Of a stretch of DNA of 64,000 nt, positions 8,331 through 17,613 are shown in pieces (the first letter of the stretch is position 1; each line of letters starts with the position of its first letter). The notes below the pieces were generated by a model. The model was not told the origin of the DNA, did not search any database, and was given only the letters and a program-made list of their open reading frames with translations. This stretch comes from Enterobacter sp. BIGb0383 (GTDB taxonomy: Bacteria; Pseudomonadota; Gammaproteobacteria; Enterobacterales; Enterobacteriaceae): assembly GCF_003751845.1 (NCBI RefSeq), contig NZ_RJKQ01000002.1, positions 930,001-994,000 on the forward strand. The letters run 5' to 3'. A program made the position numbers and the translations under genes.

Positions 8331-8924
8331 ATGCAAAAAGTTGTCCTCGCAACCGGCAATGCCGGTAAAGTGCGTGAGCTTGCCACGCTGCTGAGCGATT
8401 TCGGTCTGGATATTGTTGCCCAGACCGAGCTTGGCGTGGAGTCGGCCGAAGAGACCGGCCTGACCTTTATTGAGAACGCCATCCTTAAAGCGCGCCACGC
8501 GGCGCACATTACCGGCCTGCCCGCCATCGCCGACGACTCCGGTCTGGCAGTGGATTTTCTCGGCGGCGCGCCGGGGATCTACTCCGCCCGCTACGCGGGC
8601 GTGGATGCCAGTGACCAGAAGAACCTGCTGAAGCTGCTCGACGCCCTGGAAAACGTGCCGGACGGCCAGCGTCAGGCGCAGTTCCACTGCGTGCTGGTCT
8701 ATCTGCGTCATGCGGAAGATCCGACCCCGCTGGTGTGCCACGGCAGCTGGCCGGGCGTAATTACCCGTGCGGCTGCAGGTGAAGGTGGCTTTGGCTACGA
8801 TCCGATTTTCTTTGTGCCGTCAGAGGGCAAAACTGCCGCAGAGCTGACCCGCGAGGAGAAGATTGCGATCTCCCATCGCGGCCAGGCGCTGAAACTGTTA
8901 CTGGAAGCCCTGCGTAATGGCTAA
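8331..8924 (+). CDS. rdgB: XTP/dITP diphosphatase RdgB
   Basis: RdgB hydrolyses non-canonical purine nucleotides (dITP, XTP, ITP) to monophosphates and pyrophosphate and so keeps them out of DNA. The 197 residues match E. coli. The family signature is at the N-terminus ([14 protein letters not shown]), with the substrate and metal-binding [24 protein letters not shown] in the middle. The [10 protein letters not shown] motif and the ISHRGQA motif near the end are also present. It lies 8 bp after yggU and overlaps hemW by 8 bp. Confidence 0.97.
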   Translation: MQKVVLATGNAGKVRELATLLSDFGLDIVAQTELGVESAEETGLTFIENAILKARHAAHITGLPAIADDSGLAVDFLGGAPGIYSARYAGVDASDQKNLLKLLDALENVPDGQRQAQFHCVLVYLRHAEDPTPLVCHGSWPGVITRAAAGEGGFGYDPIFFVPSEGKTAAELTREEKIAISHRGQALKLLLEALRNG

Positions 8925-10059
8925 TTTGCCACCTTTAAGTCTCTATATTCATATCCCCTGGTGCGTGCAGAAGTGCCCCTACTGCGATTTCAACTCGCAC
9001 GCGCTCAAGGGCGAAGTCCCGCATGACGACTACGTTCAGCATCTGCTGAGCGATCTGGATAACGACGCGCCCTGGGCTCAGGGCCGCGAAGTAAAAACGA
9101 TTTTTATCGGCGGCGGCACGCCGAGCCTGCTCTCCGGTCCGGCCATGCAGACCCTGCTCGACGGCGTGCGTGCGCGTCTGACTCTGGCTGACGATGCGGA
9201 GATCACCATGGAGGCAAATCCCGGCACCGTGGAGGCCGACCGCTTTGTCGAGTACCAGCGCGCCGGAGTCAACCGTATCTCTATCGGCGTGCAGAGCTTT
9301 AGCGAACCCAAACTGCAGCGTCTGGGGCGTATCCACGGCGCTGAAGAGGCAAAGCGGGCGGCAAATCTGGCCAGCGGCCTTGGCCTGCGCAGCTTTAACC
9401 TCGATTTGATGCACGGCCTGCCGGACCAGACGCTGGAGGAGGCGCTGGACGATTTACGTCAGGCCATCGCCCTGAATCCGCCGCATCTCTCCTGGTATCA
9501 GTTGACCATCGAACCCAATACCCTCTTTGGCTCACGTCCGCCGGTTCTGCCGGACGACGATGCCCTGTGGGATATTTTCGAACAGGGACATCAGCTTCTG
9601 AGCGCCGCAGGCTATCAGCAGTACGAAACCTCCGCCTACGCGAAGCCGGGCTACCAGTGTCAGCACAACCTCAACTACTGGCGTTTCGGCGACTACCTGG
9701 GCATCGGCTGTGGCGCACACGGCAAGGTAACGCTGGCGGACGGGCAGATCCTGCGTACCGCCAAAACCCGCCATCCGCGTGGCTATATGCAGGGTAAATA
9801 CCTCGATAAGCAGCATGAGGTCGCCGCAGAGGATAAGCCATTCGAGTTCTTTATGAACCGCTTCCGCCTGCTGGAAGCCGCGCCGCGCGAAGAATTTAGC
9901 CGCTATACCGGGCTGAATGAGAGCGTGATCCGCCCGCAAATTGACGAAGCGCTGGCAAAAGGGTATCTGACGGAAACGGCACTGGAGTGGCAGATTACCG
10001 AGCACGGTAAGCTGTTCTTAAATTCGTTGCTTGAACTGTTTCTTGCTGAAGAGCAATAA
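8917..10059 (+). CDS. hemW: Heme chaperone HemW (radical SAM)
   Basis: HemW is a radical-SAM family protein that binds heme and delivers it to membrane respiratory proteins. Older annotation called it an oxygen-independent coproporphyrinogen oxidase-like protein. The 4Fe-4S motif CxxxCxxC is seen as [11 protein letters not shown] (about 15-25), followed by IGGGTPSLL and MEANPGT. The ISIGVQSF stretch and a late HemN_C domain are also present. The protein has 380 residues, against 378 in E. coli. It is the last gene of the operon. In E. coli the next genes are yggM and ansB, but here the convergent acnB follows. Confidence 0.96.
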   Translation: MANLPPLSLYIHIPWCVQKCPYCDFNSHALKGEVPHDDYVQHLLSDLDNDAPWAQGREVKTIFIGGGTPSLLSGPAMQTLLDGVRARLTLADDAEITMEANPGTVEADRFVEYQRAGVNRISIGVQSFSEPKLQRLGRIHGAEEAKRAANLASGLGLRSFNLDLMHGLPDQTLEEALDDLRQAIALNPPHLSWYQLTIEPNTLFGSRPPVLPDDDALWDIFEQGHQLLSAAGYQQYETSAYAKPGYQCQHNLNYWRFGDYLGIGCGAHGKVTLADGQILRTAKTRHPRGYMQGKYLDKQHEVAAEDKPFEFFMNRFRLLEAAPREEFSRYTGLNESVIRPQIDEALAKGYLTETALEWQITEHGKLFLNSLLELFLAEEQ

Positions 10060-10061
10060 AG

Positions 10062-10093
10062 ATACGGCCTGGCGGATAACCGGCAGGCCGTAT
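10062..10093. terminator. Shared hairpin between hemW and acnB
   Basis: ATACGGCCTG (10062-10071) pairs perfectly with CAGGCCGTAT (10084-10093), and the inner bases can extend the stem (CGG-ATAA-CCG). It fills the 43-bp gap between the convergent stops of hemW and acnB and can end transcription from both sides, although T-runs are short. This gap is also where gene order departs from E. coli. Confidence 0.7.
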
Positions 10094-10102
10094 TTGTGAC
10101 GC

Positions 10103-12700
10103 TTAGACTGCGGTCTGGAAGATAACCCCGTCGGCTTTCTCGGTGTACTGAGAGAGCTGATCGAAGTTCAGATAGCGGTAGGTATCCACCGCGGTCTTAT
10201 CCACCTGCGCAATAAAGGTCTGATACTCTTCCGGCGTCGGCAGTTTGCCGATCAGCGCCGCAACCGCCGCCAGCTCCGCAGAAGCCAGATAGACGTTCGC
10301 GCCGGTACCGAGGCGGTTCGGGAAGTTACGCGTTGAGGTCGACACCACGGTTGAGCCGTCCGCCACGCGCGCCTGGTTACCCATACACAGGGAGCAGCCC
10401 GGGATCTCAATACGCGCCCCGCTCTTACCAAAGACGCTGTAGTAGCCCTCTTCCGTCAGCTGTGCCGCATCCATACGGGTTGGCGGTGCCACCCACAGAC
10501 GAGTCGGCAGCTGGCCTTTATGGGTATCCAGCAGCTTACCGGCGGCGCGGAAGTGGCCGATGTTAGTCATACAGGAACCGATAAAGACCTCATCGATCTT
10601 ATCGCCCTGAACGTCAGACAGCAGACGCGCATCGTCCGGATCGTTCGGCGCACAAAGGATCGGCTCTTTGATTTCGCTCAGATCGATGTCGATCACCGCC
10701 GCGTACTCCGCATCGGCATCGGCTTCCATCAGCTGCGGATCCGCCAGCCATTTTTCCATCCCTTCAACGCGACGCTCCAGCGTACGACGGTCGCCATAGC
10801 CTTCGGCAATCATCCACTTCAGCAGCACGATGTTGGAGGTCAGGTACTCAACGATAGGTTCCTGGTTCAGCTTGATGGTACAGCCAGCTGCGGAACGCTC
10901 TGCCGAGGCATCGGTCAGCTCAAACGCCTGCTCAACTTTCAGATCCGGCAGACCTTCGATTTCCAGGATACGGCCGGAGAAGATGTTTTTCTTACCTTTC
11001 TTCTCAACGGTCAGCAGACCCTGTTTGATCGCGTACAGCGGGATGGCATGAACCAGGTCACGCAGGGTGATACCCGGCTCCATTTTGCCTTTAAAGCGCA
11101 CCAGCACCGATTCCGGCATATCCAGCGGCATTACGCCGGTCGCAGCGGCAAACGCCACCAGACCAGAACCTGCCGGGAAGGAGATACCGATCGGGAAACG
11201 GGTATGGGAGTCACCGCCGGTGCCCACGGTATCCGGCAGCAGCATGCGGTTCAGCCAGGAGTGGATTACGCCATCGCCCGGACGCAGAGAGACGCCGCCG
11301 CGGTTCATAATAAAGTCAGGCAGCGTGTGGTGTGTGGTCACGTCGACCGGCTTCGGATAGGCCGCAGTGTGGCAGAAGGACTGCATCACCAGGTCGGTCG
11401 AGAAGCCCAGACAGGCCAGGTCTTTCAGCTCATCGCGGGTCATCGGCCCGGTGGTGTCCTGAGACCCGACGGAGGTCATTTTCGGTTCGCAGTACTGGCC
11501 CGGACGGATACCGGCAACGCCGCAGGCGCGACCGACCATTTTCTGTGCCAGCGAGAAGCCACGGCTGCTTTCCGCCACGTCTTTCGCCTGACGGAAGACG
11601 TCGCTGTGCGGCAGACCAAGGGCTTCACGCGCCCTTGTGGTCAGCCCACGGCCGATAATCAGCGGGATACGGCCACCGGCACGCACTTCGTCGATCAGCA
11701 CGTCGGTTTTCAGTTCGAAGCTGGCCAGCAGTTCGCCGGTTTCGTGATTGCGGACTTCACCTTTGAACGGGTAAACGTCAATTACGTCGCCCATATTCAG
11801 GTCGTTAACGTCCACTTCAATCGGCAGCGCACCGGCATCTTCCATGGTGTTAAAGAAGATTGGCGCAATTTTGCCGCCCAGCACCAGGCCACCGCCGCGC
11901 TTGTTCGGCACGAACGGGATATCGTCGCCCATAAACCACAGCACCGAGTTGGTAGCAGATTTACGCGAAGAACCGGTACCCACAACGTCACCGACGTAGG
12001 CCAGCGGGAAACCTTTCGCCTGCAGGGCTTCGATCTGTTTGATTGGGCCGACGGCGCCAGGCTGATCCGGCTCAATGCCTTCACGGGCGTTTTTCAGCAT
12101 CGCCAGGGCGTGCAGCGGGATATCCGGGCGGGACCAGGCATCCGGTGCCGGAGAAAGGTCATCGGTGTTGGTTTCGCCGGTGACTTTAAACACGGTCACG
12201 GTGATTTTTTCCGCCAGAGAAGGACGGCTCAGGAACCACTCGGCGTCCGCCCAGGACTGCATCACCTGCTTCGCGTATTCATTACCAGCTTTGGCTTTCT
12301 CTTCCACGTCGTAGAAGTTATCGAACATCAGCAGGGTATGGGACAGGGCTTTGGCGGCAATCGGCGCCAGCTTATCGTTGTCCAGCGCGTCAATCAGGGG
12401 GTTAATGTTGTAACCGCCCTGCATGGTGCCAAGCAGCTCAATGGCTTTTTCCGGGGTCACCAGAGGGGAAGAGGCTTCGCCTTTGACAATGGCGGCCAGG
12501 AAACCGGCTTTCACATAAGCCGCTTCATCAACACCAGGTGGAACACGATTAATCAGTAGATCGGACAGGAATTCTTCTTCGCCCGCAGGCGGGGTCTTCA
12601 GCAGCTCGACAAGTGCAGCCATCTGGGTGGCATCTAAAGGTTTAGCAACAATTCCCTCAGCGGCACGTTCGGCTACGTGCTTACGGTATTCTTCTAGCAC
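10103..12700 (-). CDS. acnB: Aconitate hydratase B
   Basis: AcnB converts citrate to isocitrate in the TCA cycle and 2-methyl-cis-aconitate hydration intermediates in the methylcitrate pathway; the iron-free form binds mRNA. The N-terminal HEAT-like domain comes first, the swivel domain next, and the catalytic domain last. The 4Fe-4S cysteines are in SCMTNIGHF and [10 protein letters not shown] place the start at a GTG (12700), giving [11 protein letters not shown] and 865 residues as in E. coli. AGGAG lies at the right distance upstream, and the in-frame ATGs further out have no such site. In E. coli yacL lies beyond its 3' end; here hemW does. Confidence 0.96.
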   Translation of the reverse strand: MLEEYRKHVAERAAEGIVAKPLDATQMAALVELLKTPPAGEEEFLSDLLINRVPPGVDEAAYVKAGFLAAIVKGEASSPLVTPEKAIELLGTMQGGYNINPLIDALDNDKLAPIAAKALSHTLLMFDNFYDVEEKAKAGNEYAKQVMQSWADAEWFLSRPSLAEKITVTVFKVTGETNTDDLSPAPDAWSRPDIPLHALAMLKNAREGIEPDQPGAVGPIKQIEALQAKGFPLAYVGDVVGTGSSRKSATNSVLWFMGDDIPFVPNKRGGGLVLGGKIAPIFFNTMEDAGALPIEVDVNDLNMGDVIDVYPFKGEVRNHETGELLASFELKTDVLIDEVRAGGRIPLIIGRGLTTRAREALGLPHSDVFRQAKDVAESSRGFSLAQKMVGRACGVAGIRPGQYCEPKMTSVGSQDTTGPMTRDELKDLACLGFSTDLVMQSFCHTAAYPKPVDVTTHHTLPDFIMNRGGVSLRPGDGVIHSWLNRMLLPDTVGTGGDSHTRFPIGISFPAGSGLVAFAAATGVMPLDMPESVLVRFKGKMEPGITLRDLVHAIPLYAIKQGLLTVEKKGKKNIFSGRILEIEGLPDLKVEQAFELTDASAERSAAGCTIKLNQEPIVEYLTSNIVLLKWMIAEGYGDRRTLERRVEGMEKWLADPQLMEADADAEYAAVIDIDLSEIKEPILCAPNDPDDARLLSDVQGDKIDEVFIGSCMTNIGHFRAAGKLLDTHKGQLPTRLWVAPPTRMDAAQLTEEGYYSVFGKSGARIEIPGCSLCMGNQARVADGSTVVSTSTRNFPNRLGTGANVYLASAELAAVAALIGKLPTPEEYQTFIAQVDKTAVDTYRYLNFDQLSQYTEKADGVIFQTAV

Positions 12701-12859
12701 GACGGTTCTCCTCGCTCTCATTGTCATAATGCGGCAAACACTTCTTTCAGGTGCCTTTGCGTTGGGTGTGCATCCTGAATGATGTTGTGTAACCTGGCGA
12801 AATCTTCACACTCCTGTGAGACAGCAGTTTGTAGGGTAAATGCCGGTACCGCGTCGGGC

Positions 12860-12888
12860 AGCATAGCAGGATTTTCAGGGGGTGTTAA
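12860..12888 (-). promoter_or_regulatory. Probable acnB promoter
   Basis: On the minus strand a -35 like TTAACA (12883-12888) and a -10 like TATGCT (12860-12865) are separated by 17 bp, about 160 bp upstream of the acnB GTG. The rest of the 344-bp gap between acnB and the traT-like gene holds the traT terminator (13001-13030) and an AT-rich stretch upstream of this promoter. Confidence 0.6.
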
Positions 12889-13000
12889 TCTGTTTACAAA
12901 AAAGCAACATTATATTTTTGCTGAATCGTTAAGAACGCGATAATGGTCGAGGGAATGCGTCACCTTACTGCAAAAATGCGGTTTGCCGGGATCCGGCAAT

Positions 13001-13030
13001 AAAAAAAGCGGCTGAGTCAGCCGCTTTTTT
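13001..13030 (-). terminator. Rho-independent terminator after the traT-like gene
   Basis: GCGGCT and AGCCGC form the stem around a short GAGTC loop, with seven A on the left and six T on the right. It can therefore act in both directions. It lies 15 bp past the traT-like stop. Confidence 0.88.
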
Positions 13031-13044
13031 CACGTCCGGGGGGA

Positions 13045-13776
13045 TTAGAAAATATTCGCCACGGATTTCGCCAGATGCGCTTCAAGCTGCGGTTTGGCTT
13101 CTTCGAATTTCAGGTTAACCTTGTTGGCATTGGAAACAACGCGGGTCTGATATTTCGCACGGTCGCCCTGCTCGGTGCTGGTCTGAACCTTGTAGCCGGA
13201 AGTGCCCTGACGCAGCGCGGCGACGTTATCGGTGGTCACTTTCGCTTTGCTGCGCTCGGAGATCTGCAGGTCGGTTACCATGGTGTAGTTCACATCTTCT
13301 ACCATCGCATCTGCAGCCATACCGATCAGGCCAGCCGCCAGACCCACGCCCAGTGCGGCACCGGAAGAGTTGCTGTTATAGGCGGTGATACCTGCACCCA
13401 GCGCGGCACCGGCAACGGCACCTTCATAACCGCTGTTCAGGAAGCCCTGAGCCTGACGCAGATCCATTTTGTCCGCTTTCAGCACGTTAGCCTGAACCCA
13501 GAAGTGAGCCGTATCCGGAGAGCTGGTCACTTTGAAGCCTTTCGCCGTCAGTTCATTCGCTAACAGGGTCTGCAGGTTGCTCATATCTTTATCGGAGGTG
13601 TTTTTCACCTGGATATAGATGGTTTTTTCGGAAGACGGTTCCAGCCAGATAGTCTGGCTCATCTGCGTTTTGACTTCGAGGTTACGTTTTTTAATGGCGG
13701 TGGTCATCGCACCACAGCCGGTAAGGACAAAGGTCGCCAACATAACGCTAACAACGGCCAATTTCTTAAAAGACAT
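13045..13776 (-). CDS. traT: Chromosomal TraT-like outer-membrane lipoprotein
   Basis: The 243-residue protein is closely similar over its whole length to the TraT lipoprotein of F-type plasmids, which blocks mating-pair formation (surface exclusion) and gives serum resistance. A lipoprotein signal peptide ends in LTGC with the lipidated cysteine at 21; glycine at +2 favours outer-membrane sorting. Shared stretches include [22 protein letters not shown], the glycine/alanine-rich hydrophobic segment [16 protein letters not shown], and [12 protein letters not shown] chose ATG 13776, with AAGGA 8 bp upstream; a 57-codon extension lacks coding character. No transfer genes are nearby. In E. coli yacH occupies this place. 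Confidence 0.92.
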   Translation of the reverse strand: MSFKKLAVVSVMLATFVLTGCGAMTTAIKKRNLEVKTQMSQTIWLEPSSEKTIYIQVKNTSDKDMSNLQTLLANELTAKGFKVTSSPDTAHFWVQANVLKADKMDLRQAQGFLNSGYEGAVAGAALGAGITAYNSNSSGAALGVGLAAGLIGMAADAMVEDVNYTMVTDLQISERSKAKVTTDNVAALRQGTSGYKVQTSTEQGDRAKYQTRVVSNANKVNLKFEEAKPQLEAHLAKSVANIF

Positions 13777-14052
13777 TTTATTTCCTTTTATTCGACTTAA
13801 ATCCCAAAAAATACAATGCGAAAGACATGCAGAAATAATGCGATGAAAGAGAAGGGGTAAAAAAGTCGACAGGAGAGAAATAAAAAGCTGCCTGTATCCC
13901 TTTAGCTGCGCATCATCCCTGATGTATATCATTAAAAATACAATCATTGAGTATCGAGTAGTATCGGGGAAAAAGGAGGCGATTAAAACAACAAATTACC
14001 TACTATAAACAGCAGTTGTTATATTGAGAGAATTCATTTTTTTAGCGAATAT
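13777..14052. other. AT-rich upstream region of the traT-like gene
   Basis: About 275 bp between the lpd terminator and the traT-like start. The DNA is clearly more AT-rich than the flanking genes. It must contain the traT promoter, but I cannot pick one with confidence. No gene is evident. Confidence 0.5.
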
Positions 14053-14076
14053 AAAAAACGCCTCCGAAGAGGCGTT
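14053..14076 (-). terminator. lpd terminator
   Basis: On the minus strand AACGCCTC-TTCG-GAGGCGTT is followed directly by a T-run: a UUCG tetraloop hairpin of classic intrinsic-terminator form, 19 bp past the lpd stop. Confidence 0.93.
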
Positions 14077-14094
14077 AATTTCATTTATGGCGAA

Positions 14095-15519
14095 TTATTT
14101 CTTTTTCGCTTTCGGGTTCGGCAGGTCGGTGATACTACCTTCGAACACTTCAGCTGCCAGACCAACGGACTCGTGCAGCGTCGGGTGCGCGTGAATGGTC
14201 AGCGCGATATCTTCAGCGTCACAGCCCATTTCAATTGCCAGACCGATCTCACCCAGCAGCTCGCCGCCGTTGGTGCCGACAATCGCGCCGCCGATAACAC
14301 GGTGGGTCTCTTTGTCGAAGATCAGTTTGGTCATACCGTCTGCGCAGTCAGAAGCGATAGCACGGCCGGAAGCAGCCCACGGGAAGGTGGCGGTTTCGTA
14401 GCTGATGCCTTTTTCTTTCGCTTCTTTCTCGGTCAGACCTACCCAGGCAACTTCTGGCTCAGTATAGGCAATTGACGGAATCACTTTCGGATCGAAGTAG
14501 TGCTTCATGCCGGCGATAACTTCAGCGGCAACGTGACCTTCGTGAACACCTTTGTGCGCCAGCATCGGCTGACCGACGATATCGCCGATAGCAAAGATGT
14601 GCGGCACGTTAGTGCGCAGCTGTTTGTCCACGCGGATAAAGCCACGGTCGTCCACTTCCACGCCAGCCTGGCCCGCGTCGAGGTTTTTACCGTTCGGTAC
14701 ACGACCGATAGCCACCAGCACCGCATCGTAACGCTGTGCTTCTGCCGGCGCTTTTTTGCCTTCCATGGAAACGTAGATACCGTCTTCTTTTGCTTCAACG
14801 GCGGTCACTTTGGTTTCCAGCATCAGGTTGAATTTCTTGCTGATGCGTTTGGTGAAGACTTTAACGATATCTTTGTCAGCAGCCGGGATCACCTGGTCGA
14901 ACATTTCAACCACGTCGATCTCTGAACCCAGCGCATGGTACACGGTAGCCATTTCCAGACCGATGATGCCGCCGCCCATAACCAGCAGACGCTTAGGTAC
15001 GGATTTCAGCTCCAGCGCATCGGTGGAATCCCACACGCGCGGATCTTCATGCGGAATAAACGGCAGTTCGATCGGACGGGAGCCCGCTGCGATGATCGCG
15101 TTGTCGAAGTTGATCACGGTTTTGCCGTTTTCGCCTTCCACTTCCAGGGTGTTCGCCCCGGTAAATTTACCCAGACCGTTAACCACTTTAACCTTACGGC
15201 CTTTCGCCATACCGGCCAGACCACCAGTCAGCTGCGTGATAACCTTTTCTTTCCAGGTACGAATTTTGTCGATATCGGTTTTCGGCTCACCGAAAACAAT
15301 ACCGTGTTCAGCCAGCGCTTTAGCTTCTTCAATCACTTTAGCAACGTGCAGCAGCGCTTTAGAAGGGATACAGCCGACGTTCAGACAAACACCACCGAGG
15401 GTGCTGTAGCGTTCTACGATGACGGTCTCCAGACCTAAGTCAGCGCAACGGAAGGCTGCAGAGTAACCTGCCGGGCCTGCCCCAAGTACCACGACCTGAG
15501 TTTTGATTTCAGTACTCAT
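14095..15519 (-). CDS. lpd: Dihydrolipoyl dehydrogenase (E3)
   Basis: Lpd is the FAD enzyme that reoxidises dihydrolipoamide with NAD+ for pyruvate dehydrogenase, 2-oxoglutarate dehydrogenase and the glycine cleavage system. The FAD motif is LGAGPAGYS (12-20), the redox disulfide is C45-C50 in GGVCLNVGC, and the NAD motif is VMGGGIIGLE (about 180). The C-terminal HAHPTLHE holds the catalytic histidine-glutamate pair. Two ATGs are adjacent; the second (15519) has the better spacing from AAGAGG and gives 474 residues, as in E. coli. It follows aceF after an intrinsic terminator, so it is also expressed from its own promoter in 15523-15686. Confidence 0.98.
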   Translation of the reverse strand: MSTEIKTQVVVLGAGPAGYSAAFRCADLGLETVIVERYSTLGGVCLNVGCIPSKALLHVAKVIEEAKALAEHGIVFGEPKTDIDKIRTWKEKVITQLTGGLAGMAKGRKVKVVNGLGKFTGANTLEVEGENGKTVINFDNAIIAAGSRPIELPFIPHEDPRVWDSTDALELKSVPKRLLVMGGGIIGLEMATVYHALGSEIDVVEMFDQVIPAADKDIVKVFTKRISKKFNLMLETKVTAVEAKEDGIYVSMEGKKAPAEAQRYDAVLVAIGRVPNGKNLDAGQAGVEVDDRGFIRVDKQLRTNVPHIFAIGDIVGQPMLAHKGVHEGHVAAEVIAGMKHYFDPKVIPSIAYTEPEVAWVGLTEKEAKEKGISYETATFPWAASGRAIASDCADGMTKLIFDKETHRVIGGAIVGTNGGELLGEIGLAIEMGCDAEDIALTIHAHPTLHESVGLAAEVFEGSITDLPNPKAKKK

Positions 15520-15686
15520 CATGACCTCTTAATTATTTCCGGCGATCCTGGGTACTTGTCGCCCTTCATCCACCGGGACGTTCTATCCGCTCGTATCTTA
15601 CAAAACCGTTAACAATTTTGAAACACAAACGGCAAACGAATTCATTCTGTCTGCCGGTAACCCCAACAACCCTATGAGATTACCAG

Positions 15687-15716
15687 AAAAAAGCCGGCCG
15701 TCAGGCCGGCTTTTTT
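15687..15716 (-). terminator. aceF-lpd intergenic terminator
   Basis: A strong GC stem (GCCGGCC/GGCCGGC) is flanked by A6 on one side and T6 on the other, two bases past the aceF stop. It partly separates lpd from pdhR-aceEF transcription, as in E. coli. Confidence 0.93.
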
Positions 15717-15718
15717 GA

Positions 15719-17599
15719 TTACATCACCAGACGGCGGATGTCGGACAACGTGTTGTTGATGATGGTAATGAAGCGGGCACCATCAGCACCGTCGATCACG
15801 CGGTGGTCGAAGGAGAGAGAGATTGGCATCATCAGACGCGGCACAAACTCTTTACCGTTCCACACCGGTTCCATCGCAGACTTGGACACACCGAGGATAG
15901 CCACTTCCGGCGCGTTAACAATCGGCGCGAAGTGGGTTGTACCCAGGCCACCGATGCTGGAGATGGTGAAGCAGCCGCCCTGCATTTCGCCAGCGGTCAG
16001 CTTACCATCACGCGCTTTCTTAGAAATCACGGTCAGCTCACGAGACAGCTCGGTGATGCTCTTCTTGTTCACGTCTTTGAAGACCGGAACAACCAGACCA
16101 TTCGGGGTATCAACCGCAACACCGATGTTGATGTATTTCTTCAGCGTCAGCTTCTGTGCATCTGCGGACAGAGAGCTGTTGAAGCGCGGCATCTGTTCCA
16201 GAGCGGCAGCAACGGCTTTCATGATGAAGACAACCGGGGTGAATTTCACGTCCAGTTTACGCTTCTCAGCTTCGGCGTTCTGCTGTTTACGGAACGCTTC
16301 CAGATCGGTGATATCGGTTTTGTCGAAGTGGGTAACGTGCGGGATCATCACCCAGTTACGGCTCAGGTTAGCACCAGAGATTTTCTGGATACGGCCCAGT
16401 TCCACTTCTTCGATTTCACCAAACTTGCTGTAGTCGATTTTCGGCCACGGCAGCATGCCAGGCAGACCGCCGCCGGTGGCAGCAGGTGCAGACTCAGCGC
16501 GTTTAACCGCGTCTTTCACGTAAGCCTGAACGTCTTCGCGCAGGATACGACCTTTACGGCCAGTCCCTTTCACTTTCGCCAGGTTAACGCCAAACTCGCG
16601 CGCCAGACGGCGAATCAGCGGGGTTGCGTGAACGTAAGCGTCGTTTTCAGCGAACTCAGATTTGCCTTCCGCTTTAGCCGCCGGAGCAGCAGCAGGTTTA
16701 GCCGCCTGAGCAGGTGCAGCAGCCGGTGCCGGAGCAGCAGCCTGAGCTGGAGCCGCAGCAGGCGCAGCGCCTTCTACTTCGAAGACCATGATCAGGGAGC
16801 CGGTGGACACTTTGTCGCCGGTGCTGATTTTGATCTCTTTAACGGTGCCCGCGAACGGTGCCGGGACTTCCATGGAAGCCTTGTCACCTTCTACGGTGAT
16901 CAGTGACTGTTCAGCGGCAACTTTATCGCCCACTTTCACCATCACTTCGGTCACTTCAACTTCGTCACCGCCGATATCCGGAACGTTAACGTCTTTCGGA
17001 CCTGCAGCCGCAGCCGGAGCCGCTTCCGCTTTCGGTGCAGAAGCTGCCGGCGCTGCGCCCGCAACTTCGAAGACCATAATCAGGGAGCCGGTGGACACTT
17101 TGTCGCCGGTGTTGATTTTGATCTCTTTAACCACGCCCGCGAACGGTGCCGGGACTTCCATTGAGGCTTTGTCGCCTTCAACGGTGATCAGAGACTGCTC
17201 AGCCGCAACGGTGTCGCCAACTTTAACCATGATCTCGGTAACTTCAACTTCGTCGCCGCCGATGTCCGGTACGTTAACGTCTTTTGCTGCCGCAGCAGCA
17301 GGTGCTGCCGCCGGAGCCGCTTCTTTTTTCTCTTCTGCCTGAGCAGGTGCAGCGGTCGCTGCACCTTCGGCGGATTCGAAAATCATGATCAGAGAACCGG
17401 TTTCCACTTTACCGCCGACAGAGATTTTGATCTCTTTAACAACGCCGGCCTGCGGAGACGGAACTTCCATAGAGGCTTTATCGCCTTCTACGGTGATCAG
17501 CGACTGTTCAGCTTCAACTTTGTCGCCCACTTTGACCAGGATCTCGGTGACTTCAACTTCGTCAGCCCCGATGTCCGGTACATTGATTTCGATAGCCAT
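15719..17599 (-). CDS. aceF: Pyruvate dehydrogenase E2, dihydrolipoyl acetyltransferase
   Basis: AceF is the core of the pyruvate dehydrogenase complex and transfers acetyl groups from lipoyl arms to CoA. The protein has 626 residues (E. coli 630). Three tandem lipoyl domains carry GDKAS motifs with lipoyl lysines at K41, K144 and K240, joined by alanine/proline-rich linkers. A peripheral subunit-binding domain (about 322-362) follows, then the acetyltransferase domain (from about 390) with [12 protein letters not shown] near the C-terminus. Lipoyl domains 2 and 3 are almost identical, also in DNA. It is 14 bp downstream of aceE. Confidence 0.98.
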   Translation of the reverse strand: MAIEINVPDIGADEVEVTEILVKVGDKVEAEQSLITVEGDKASMEVPSPQAGVVKEIKISVGGKVETGSLIMIFESAEGAATAAPAQAEEKKEAAPAAAPAAAAAKDVNVPDIGGDEVEVTEIMVKVGDTVAAEQSLITVEGDKASMEVPAPFAGVVKEIKINTGDKVSTGSLIMVFEVAGAAPAASAPKAEAAPAAAAGPKDVNVPDIGGDEVEVTEVMVKVGDKVAAEQSLITVEGDKASMEVPAPFAGTVKEIKISTGDKVSTGSLIMVFEVEGAAPAAAPAQAAAPAPAAAPAQAAKPAAAPAAKAEGKSEFAENDAYVHATPLIRRLAREFGVNLAKVKGTGRKGRILREDVQAYVKDAVKRAESAPAATGGGLPGMLPWPKIDYSKFGEIEEVELGRIQKISGANLSRNWVMIPHVTHFDKTDITDLEAFRKQQNAEAEKRKLDVKFTPVVFIMKAVAAALEQMPRFNSSLSADAQKLTLKKYINIGVAVDTPNGLVVPVFKDVNKKSITELSRELTVISKKARDGKLTAGEMQGGCFTISSIGGLGTTHFAPIVNAPEVAILGVSKSAMEPVWNGKEFVPRLMMPISLSFDHRVIDGADGARFITIINNTLSDIRRLVM

Positions 17600-17613
17600 T
17601 CTCTCTTTACCTC

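Noticed and set aside
10520-12559. 679-codon open frame antisense to acnB
   Set aside because: Shadow of acnB with the same cause as the others.
13777-13947. 57-codon N-terminal extension of the traT-like gene
   Set aside because: The internal ATG has a good ribosome-binding site and gives a proper lipoprotein signal peptide; the extension would bury it.
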